Below, piece by piece: positions 1 through 3,649 of a stretch of DNA of 5,875 nucleotides (positions are counted from its first letter, which is position 1; each line of letters starts with the position of its first letter). The translations under genes were made by a program, and so were the position numbers. The notes below the pieces were generated by a model. The model was not told where the DNA came from and did not search any database. It saw only the letters and a list, made by a program, of their open reading frames with translations. Origin of the DNA: an uncultured Bacillota bacterium (GTDB lineage Bacteria; Bacillota; JAAYKD01); the NCBI GenBank assembly GCA_937897315.1, contig CALCNS010000352.1:1-5875 (forward strand), given 5' to 3'.

Positions 1-422
1 GATTCCAGTGTGGTGCCCGATTTTGAAATGACATTGATACAAAAATCTACTTCACCGAGTTCCTCGACCAAATCCTTTAAATATGTAGCACTCATTTGGT
101 GCCCAGCAAAGTAGATTCTGTTCTGAAAGGTGGGGGTCAACATTTGTATAGCCGCCCGTGCGCCTAAATACGATCCACCGATACCAATGACAATCATGAC
201 ATCGGTTTCATTTTGCAGGACCTCAGCTGTATAGAGTATCTCATCTACTTCATCCTCTTGCAATAAAACAGGTAACTGGACCCAACCTAAAAATTCGGAT
301 CCCTCTCCTCCACCCTGATGAATCCATTTATGAGCCCTACGGATTTCCAAACCTTGTGTTGATGGGATGTTATGCTTCACATTCTCCGACAAATAGGAAT
401 CATCCATTCGAACTAATTTCAT
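1..422 (-). CDS. pgi: Glucose-6-phosphate isomerase, N-terminal part (cut by window edge)
   Basis: Cytoplasmic enzyme that interconverts glucose 6-phosphate and fructose 6-phosphate in glycolysis and gluconeogenesis. It also feeds fructose 6-phosphate to amino-sugar and wall precursor synthesis. I translated this frame by hand: 140 complete codons with no stop, running off the left edge. Recognisable Pgi signatures are GSEFLGWVQLP near residues 41-51, GIGGSYLGARAA at about 80-91 and VISKSGTT at 131-138. The last is the sugar-phosphate-binding SIS loop. The N-terminus is about as long as that of Bacillus Pgi (MKLVRMDDS against a typical VRFDYS start), so the ATG at 420-422 fits. It is preceded by AGAGAGG at 431-437 with 8 nt spacing. 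The catalytic Glu, His and Lys of the family lie in the missing part. A strong terminator separates it from the SLH genes, so it is probably transcribed separately, although I saw no clear promoter. Family assignment is secure; completeness cannot be judged. Confidence 0.96.
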   Translation of the reverse strand, partial: MKLVRMDDSYLSENVKHNIPSTQGLEIRRAHKWIHQGGGEGSEFLGWVQLPVLLQEDEVDEILYTAEVLQNETDVMIVIGIGGSYLGARAAIQMLTPTFQNRIYFAGHQMSATYLKDLVEELGEVDFCINVISKSGTTLE

Positions 423-454
423 GAACAGTACCTCTCTTTTTATCTATGTCGTGA

Positions 455-476
455 TTAACTCCTAGATTCGAGTTAA
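455..476. promoter_or_regulatory. Inverted repeat in the pgi upstream region
   Basis: Perfect 7-bp arms TTAACTC (455-461) and GAGTTAA (470-476) flank an 8-nt spacer. The repeat lies 33-54 nt upstream of the pgi start, between the upstream terminator and the pgi ribosome binding site. No U-tract follows on either strand, so it is not a standard terminator. It could be an operator or a leader hairpin; function is inferred from position only. Confidence 0.35.
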
Positions 477-502
477 GAAAAAGATTCCCCTGCATGAAGT
501 AC

Positions 503-529
503 AAAAAAACAGGCCCCAAAGGACCTGTT
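503..529 (-). terminator. Rho-independent terminator of the second small SLH gene
   Basis: On the minus strand, AACAGGTCC pairs with GGGCCTGTT (9 bp with one G-U wobble) around a 4-nt TTTG loop. It is followed directly by a run of Ts (the As at 503-509). It lies 17 nt past the TAA of the 547-1203 gene and should isolate pgi from upstream transcription. Confidence 0.9.
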
Positions 530-546
530 CTTTGATGTGAATGAAC

Positions 547-1203
547 TTACGCTCCCAATATTCGGTCAACCAGTATGGCGATTTGCGCTCTAGTGAGGAT
601 GCTCCCCGGACGGAAGGTCTTATCTTCATATCCTTTAAAGATTCCTACTTCATAAAGTGCCGCTAACAGTCCCATATCCTCTTGGCTAAGTCCTGCAAAA
701 TCGGTAAAAGGGAAGCTTGCTGGAGTGACTTGTTTGGGTTGTATACCCAAAGCAGTAGCCAATAGACGAGCCACTTCTAAACGATTCATGTCACGATTCA
801 CAGAAGGAGTGGATTGAACTAACCCAGCTTCTACTGCTTTTTGTGTAGCTTGTTCTGGAGTATCCGATTTTGATGCAATACCCAAAACCTTAGCAAACAC
901 GGCAACACCTTCATTAAAAGACAAATTTGCATCTGGCTGAATTTGTCCAGATGAAGTAGGAGCAAGTAAACCAGATTGCACTAAAACAGTAATGGAACCA
1001 GCATACCAATCGGTTGGTCTAACGTCTTGAATGCCTGCTTGCTGTAATTCTTGTTGAATTTGGACAACAGGTTTATTCACACCAGTTGCTGTTTGATCTG
1101 AATATACGGCTCCGGGAACGGTTGGCGAGAGACTCATGGCCATGAGTTGCATGGGTGAAAAACAAAGGGTTAATACTAAGAGAAAACTAGTAAGCTTTTT
1201 CAT
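547..1203 (-). CDS. Small secreted protein with three SLH repeats (paralogue B)
   Basis: Predicted 218-residue exported protein made almost entirely of S-layer homology repeats. SLH domains typically bind pyruvylated secondary cell-wall polymer and hold proteins at the Gram-positive surface. Residues 1-22 form a signal peptide (MKK, a hydrophobic core, then QLMA). There is no lipobox: the Cys at 14 sits within the core without the right context. After a short linker, repeats lie at about 60-109, 112-154 and 166-216. The third is the most canonical, with an FKGYEDKTFRPGSILTRAQ run. The first has lost the usual TRAE arginine (LSFNEG). The start is set by AAGGAG at 1212-1217, 8 nt before the ATG at 1201-1203; an in-frame ATG at 1252-1254 has no such site and would spoil the signal peptide. 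It is about two thirds identical to the 1345-1998 product over the first 100 or so mature residues. It has no catalytic or other partner domain, so its role is open: wall-binding structural, masking or regulatory protein. Confidence 0.9.
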   Translation of the reverse strand: MKKLTSFLLVLTLCFSPMQLMAMSLSPTVPGAVYSDQTATGVNKPVVQIQQELQQAGIQDVRPTDWYAGSITVLVQSGLLAPTSSGQIQPDANLSFNEGVAVFAKVLGIASKSDTPEQATQKAVEAGLVQSTPSVNRDMNRLEVARLLATALGIQPKQVTPASFPFTDFAGLSQEDMGLLAALYEVGIFKGYEDKTFRPGSILTRAQIAILVDRILGA

Positions 1204-1211
1204 AAACCCCA

Positions 1212-1217
1212 CTCCTT
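1212..1217 (-). promoter_or_regulatory. Ribosome binding site fixing the start of the 547-1203 gene
   Basis: AAGGAG (CTCCTT on the plus strand) lies 8 nt before the ATG at 1201-1203. It selects this start over the in-frame ATG pair at 1249-1254, which would add 17 residues in front of an otherwise normal MKK signal peptide. Confidence 0.85.
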
Positions 1218-1227
1218 CTATTTGACT

Positions 1228-1243
1228 TGAGATTCTTATCTCA
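1228..1243. promoter_or_regulatory. 16-bp perfect inverted repeat upstream of paralogue B
   Basis: TGAGAT and ATCTCA flank a 4-nt centre, 25-40 nt upstream of the ATG. Read as TGAGA-N6-TCTCA it has the 5-6-5 layout of a dimeric regulator site. The same layout occurs upstream of paralogue A at 2073-2088. It overlaps a weak extended -10-like stretch (TGTTATGAG), and I found no convincing -35. It may be an operator or a small leader hairpin. Confidence 0.35.
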
Positions 1244-1299
1244 TAACACATCATTTCAACAAAGTGTTAAAAAATCCCTTCTACATTAAGGCTGAATAC

Positions 1300-1335
1300 A
1301 AAAAAAACCATCAAGTATGAATACCTGATGGTTTT
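1300..1335 (-). terminator. Rho-independent terminator of the first small SLH gene
   Basis: On the minus strand a 14-bp stem (AAAACCATCAGGTA pairing with TACTTGATGGTTTT, one G-U wobble) closes a 4-nt TTCA loop. It runs into eight Ts (As at 1300-1307). It begins 9 nt after the TAA of the 1345-1998 gene. It implies that the downstream paralogue needs its own promoter or depends on read-through. Confidence 0.93.
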
Positions 1336-1344
1336 CAAATAAAC

Positions 1345-1998
1345 TTAAGCTTGTTGCGTTAAAATACGATCGACTAACAACGCCAATTGAGCTTTGGTTA
1401 AGGTATCACTTGGACGGAAGGTGCCATCGGTGAATCCGCGGAAAATGCCAAGATCATACAATGCTTTCAAAATTCCTCTTTCTTCAGGAGAGAGAGTATT
1501 GAATTCATTAAACGGGAAGTTGGCTTGGGAAGTGACTGGAACAACAGAAACGCCCAACGCTTTGGCAAGCATTTTGGCAACGCCTAAGCGGCTGAGGTCT
1601 TCCTGAGGTGCTGCAGTTTCTTCGACTAATCCAGCAGCCTGAGCTTTTTGTAGAGCTACTTCTGGGGTATCGGTGGAAGAAGCAATGCCCAAAACTTTAG
1701 CAAAAACGGCAACACCGGTGCTTGTGTTCAATGTAGCTTCCGGTTTGAATGAGCCATCGGCTTCAGGAGCCATAAGCCCAGTTTCCACAAGAACAGTAAC
1801 AGAACCAGCAAACCAATCGGTTGGTTTCACATCTTGGATGCCAGCTAGAGCTAGTTCTTCAGTAATCTGTGCTACAGGCTTATTTGCACCAGCAGCGGTT
1901 TCATCGGAATACACCGTGCCGGGAACAGTAGCAGCAAAAACGCTCATCTGAGAAAAAACAAGCACTGCTACGAGAAGAAATGCAAGTGTCTTTTTCAT
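1345..1998 (-). CDS. Small secreted protein with three SLH repeats (paralogue A)
   Basis: Predicted 217-residue exported protein, tandem paralogue of the 547-1203 product and of nearly the same length. Signal peptide is about residues 1-22 (MKK, hydrophobic core, cleavage near SVFA|AT). SLH-type repeats lie at about 56-105, 109-150 and 162-213. The last is canonical (FRGFTDGTFRPSDTLTKAQ), while the first two lack the TRAE-type arginine pattern (LNTSTG and LSRLGV), so wall binding may depend on the third repeat or use altered sites. AAAAGGAG at 2009-2016 lies 10 nt before the ATG. It has the best promoter of the window (TTGACT-17-TATAAT) and a strong terminator, so it is probably an abundant monocistronic message. 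A CRP/FNR-like palindrome sits just upstream of the promoter. No other domain is present; the function beyond probable surface location is unknown. The duplication with paralogue B looks fairly old, because gaps and many substitutions lie between them. Confidence 0.92.
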   Translation of the reverse strand: MKKTLAFLLVAVLVFSQMSVFAATVPGTVYSDETAAGANKPVAQITEELALAGIQDVKPTDWFAGSVTVLVETGLMAPEADGSFKPEATLNTSTGVAVFAKVLGIASSTDTPEVALQKAQAAGLVEETAAPQEDLSRLGVAKMLAKALGVSVVPVTSQANFPFNEFNTLSPEERGILKALYDLGIFRGFTDGTFRPSDTLTKAQLALLVDRILTQQA

Positions 1999-2027
1999 GA
2001 AATTTCAACTCCTTTTTATTTTGTTTA

Positions 2028-2056
2028 ATTATAACCTTCACCCTAGGCAAAGTCAA
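2028..2056 (-). promoter_or_regulatory. Sigma-A promoter of the 1345-1998 gene
   Basis: -35 TTGACT (2051-2056), 17-nt spacer, -10 TATAAT (2028-2033, a perfect match). The predicted transcript start is near 2021, just upstream of the ribosome binding site at 2009-2016. This is the closest match to consensus in the window. Confidence 0.88.
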
Positions 2057-2072
2057 CAAGAAAAACACATAA

Positions 2073-2088
2073 TGTGACTTCTGTCACG
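2073..2088. promoter_or_regulatory. CRP/FNR-type palindrome upstream of the SLH paralogue A promoter
   Basis: TGTGA-N6-TCACG on the plus strand (CGTGA-N6-TCACA on the minus strand) matches 9 of 10 defined bases of the TGTGA-N6-TCACA site of the CRP/FNR family. Its centre is near -60 relative to the predicted start at about 2021. That is close to the -61.5 spot used by class I activators. The sequence match is seen directly; the regulator is inferred and not in the window. Confidence 0.5.
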
Positions 2089-2134
2089 AAAGAATTCATT
2101 GAAATCAAACAGGTTTTACCATAAATTAACACAA

Positions 2135-3520
2135 TTATGTTAAAATCATATTATCGATAATGCTTTTCATTTCTAAATACTTAGCATTTGAAGTAACCAT
2201 CCCCATCCACATTTTACCTACGAATTTCTTATTATCCTCTGCACGATTGGTCTTTTCGTTGATTAAGTACAACATCCAATCACTATGCCACTTGATATCA
2301 TACATACTAGTGCTACTCTTCAGAAGGAGTTCCTCAGCTTTTTCGTAATTTGCTTGTGCTAAGTAAGATTTACCGACATATAAAGCGATGGTTTTATTGT
2401 TGGAATTTTGCTTAATGTCGAGCAAAGCGATGGCTTTTTCTAAGTAGGATCTCCCTTCTAGGTGCTCTCCTGCTTTCAATAGTACTAATGCATATTCATT
2501 ATAACCTCGCGCAAGCCACTCATAGGCTTCGGAAGATTGCTTTGCCAAGGTCAAATACTTTTCTGCTAAGATGGTCGCTTCTTTGGGGTTTTCGTTATCA
2601 AAATAATACTTCATAAGAGTCTTTGCATAATCAGCATTATTGGGGGCCAACGAAAAAGCTTGATTGGCGGTTTGAAAGAGCTTGGCATTCACTTCTATTT
2701 TCTCTTTTTCTGGTTGATTTGTAGTAGTTAGCCACTGATACATGCTCGCTAAACTACCATAATACTTGGCTTGCTGTGGTTCCAGTTCAATCGCCTTACC
2801 GTATAACTCTTCCGCCAGAGTAGTCTGACGTTTCTTATAAGCGACTTCTGCTTGTTGGAAGAATCGCTCTGCATCCGAGATGACCTTCTTAGCCTTATTG
2901 GCATCGACAGCTTTCTTTTGAATCAACTCATCGATGAGATAGTCTGTCTTATTCTTCATCGTCGTCTTTAGCGCTTGCTTCGATATGGCCACACATCCAT
3001 CCCGCATGAACTCCCCTGTTTGAACGATTAAATAATCTTCACTGAGTAATCCGGTATCTTTGGCCTTCTCTACGGCCTTTTCGTAGGTGAAATCTTTGCT
3101 CCCGTCGTTTTCGTCCTCGTATCCTAAAGAGCGTAAGACAAAAGTAACAAACATTTGTTCACTGGCTTGGTGAGTAGAACCAAATTCCTTGTCATTCATT
3201 CCCATGGTTAACCCATTTTTGTAAGCATAGGCTACATAAGAGGTACCCCAATCGGGTACATCATTAAATGGCATACCCGCCGTCTCATTGAGAGCGTCTT
3301 GCTCCTGTCCTAATAAGCGAATCAGCATGACCAAAGCTTCTAACCGAGTTGGAGGTCTGTCTAATTCAAAACCTTTATCGGTTCCTTTGAATAAACCCAA
3401 ATCCTTTAGCAAAACGGCGTCTTCTTCAAACCGAGGTACATATGAAGAAGCTGTTGCCGATAAGCTACCTAGTAGCAAACCGAACAGCAAGAGTAAGATC
3501 GCAAACCTCATCTTATTCAT
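2135..3520 (-). CDS. Secreted SLH-repeat protein with C-terminal TPR domain
   Basis: Predicted 461-residue exported protein, probably held at the cell wall. Residues 1-24 are a signal peptide (ATA|SS cleavage). Three SLH-like repeats follow at about 31-72 (with TRLEALVMLIRLLG), 85-134 (starting FNDVPDWGTSYVAYAYKNG) and 144-190, the last quite degenerate. A lysine-rich helical linker at about 193-215 leads to a TPR-type helical region from about 217 to 460, for example LAEELYGKAIELEP and YLAQANYEKAEELLL. The TPR region is homologous to the one ending the upstream O-antigen-ligase-like protein, down to WMGMV (438-442) and the closing KSIIDN. No catalytic motif is visible, so a scaffold or partner role at the envelope is likely. 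The start is set by AGGAGGT at 3527-3533, 6 nt before the ATG at 3518-3520; an in-frame ATG at 3566-3568 overlaps the promoter and is rejected. It has its own promoter, 106 nt after the upstream gene. Confidence 0.9.
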   Translation of the reverse strand: MNKMRFAILLLLFGLLLGSLSATASSYVPRFEEDAVLLKDLGLFKGTDKGFELDRPPTRLEALVMLIRLLGQEQDALNETAGMPFNDVPDWGTSYVAYAYKNGLTMGMNDKEFGSTHQASEQMFVTFVLRSLGYEDENDGSKDFTYEKAVEKAKDTGLLSEDYLIVQTGEFMRDGCVAISKQALKTTMKNKTDYLIDELIQKKAVDANKAKKVISDAERFFQQAEVAYKKRQTTLAEELYGKAIELEPQQAKYYGSLASMYQWLTTTNQPEKEKIEVNAKLFQTANQAFSLAPNNADYAKTLMKYYFDNENPKEATILAEKYLTLAKQSSEAYEWLARGYNEYALVLLKAGEHLEGRSYLEKAIALLDIKQNSNNKTIALYVGKSYLAQANYEKAEELLLKSSTSMYDIKWHSDWMLYLINEKTNRAEDNKKFVGKMWMGMVTSNAKYLEMKSIIDNMILT

Positions 3521-3526
3521 AGTATT

Positions 3527-3533
3527 ACCTCCT
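3527..3533 (-). promoter_or_regulatory. Ribosome binding site fixing the start of the SLH-TPR gene
   Basis: AGGAGGT on the minus strand lies 6 nt before the ATG at 3518-3520. It is unusually close to the promoter: the predicted transcript start is near 3533, so the leader would open with the Shine-Dalgarno sequence itself. Confidence 0.85.
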
Positions 3534-3539
3534 AATTCT

Positions 3540-3568
3540 ATTGTACGCCTAAATATCTCATAAGTCAA
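3540..3568 (-). promoter_or_regulatory. Sigma-A promoter of the SLH-TPR gene
   Basis: -35 TTGACT (3563-3568), 17-nt spacer, -10 TACAAT (3540-3545). It uses the same -35 hexamer and spacing as the promoter at 2028-2056. It shows that this gene can be transcribed independently of the ligase-like gene upstream. Confidence 0.8.
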
Positions 3569-3576
3569 CTATGTAT

Positions 3577-3588
3577 ATATTGCAATAT
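3577..3588. promoter_or_regulatory. 12-bp perfect palindrome upstream of the SLH-TPR promoter
   Basis: ATATTGCAATAT is self-complementary and starts 9 nt upstream of the -35 box, centred near -50 from the predicted start. It could be an activator or repressor site, or simply part of the AT-rich upstream sequence that helps RNA polymerase. Confidence 0.3.
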
Positions 3589-3613
3589 GATAACTACGAA
3601 AGTGAAAAGTTAC

Positions 3614-3649
3614 ATAATGGTGACAACTAATCTTGAAAAACACCATTAT
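3614..3649 (-). terminator. Stem-loop straddling the ligase-like gene's stop codon
   Basis: Perfect 9-bp arms ATAATGGTG and CACCATTAT (minus-strand order) flank 18 nt that contain the TAG stop at 3627-3629. A 3-bp CAA/TTG inner helix is possible. The tail is GTAACTTTTC, a poor U-tract, so it is either a weak terminator or a 3'-end stabilising hairpin. Partial read-through into the SLH-TPR gene is plausible. Confidence 0.45.

Noticed and set aside
1221..1250. Plus-strand TTGACT-16-TAACAC promoter-like pair
   Set aside because: The -10 match is poor and no plus-strand gene lies downstream.
1204..1254. In-frame extension of the 547-1203 protein to the ATG at 1252-1254
   Set aside because: It would add 17 residues before a normal MKK signal peptide. 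The good AAGGAG site serves the ATG at 1201-1203.
1394..1951. Plus-strand open frames at 1394-1606 and 1673-1951
   Set aside because: They lie wholly antisense to the paralogue A gene, have no convincing ribosome site and give composition typical of a reversed coding strand.
2126..2143. Possible terminator at the end of the SLH-TPR gene (TTAACA/TGTTAA arms)
   Set aside because: The stem is only 6 bp, almost all A-T, overlaps the stop codon and has no real U-tract. Termination here is not supported, so read-through to paralogue A remains possible.
3521..3568. In-frame extension of the SLH-TPR protein to the ATG at 3566-3568
   Set aside because: The extension would be encoded across the -35/-10 promoter and the AGGAGGT site, and would mask the signal peptide.
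3612..3624. ACATAATGGTGAC resembling ACATAATGTGAC at 2067-2078, upstream of another SLH gene
   Set aside because: The two differ by an inserted base, lie at different distances from their promoters (about 44 and 11 nt from the -35), and the 3612 copy is already part of the stem-loop at the ligase stop codon.
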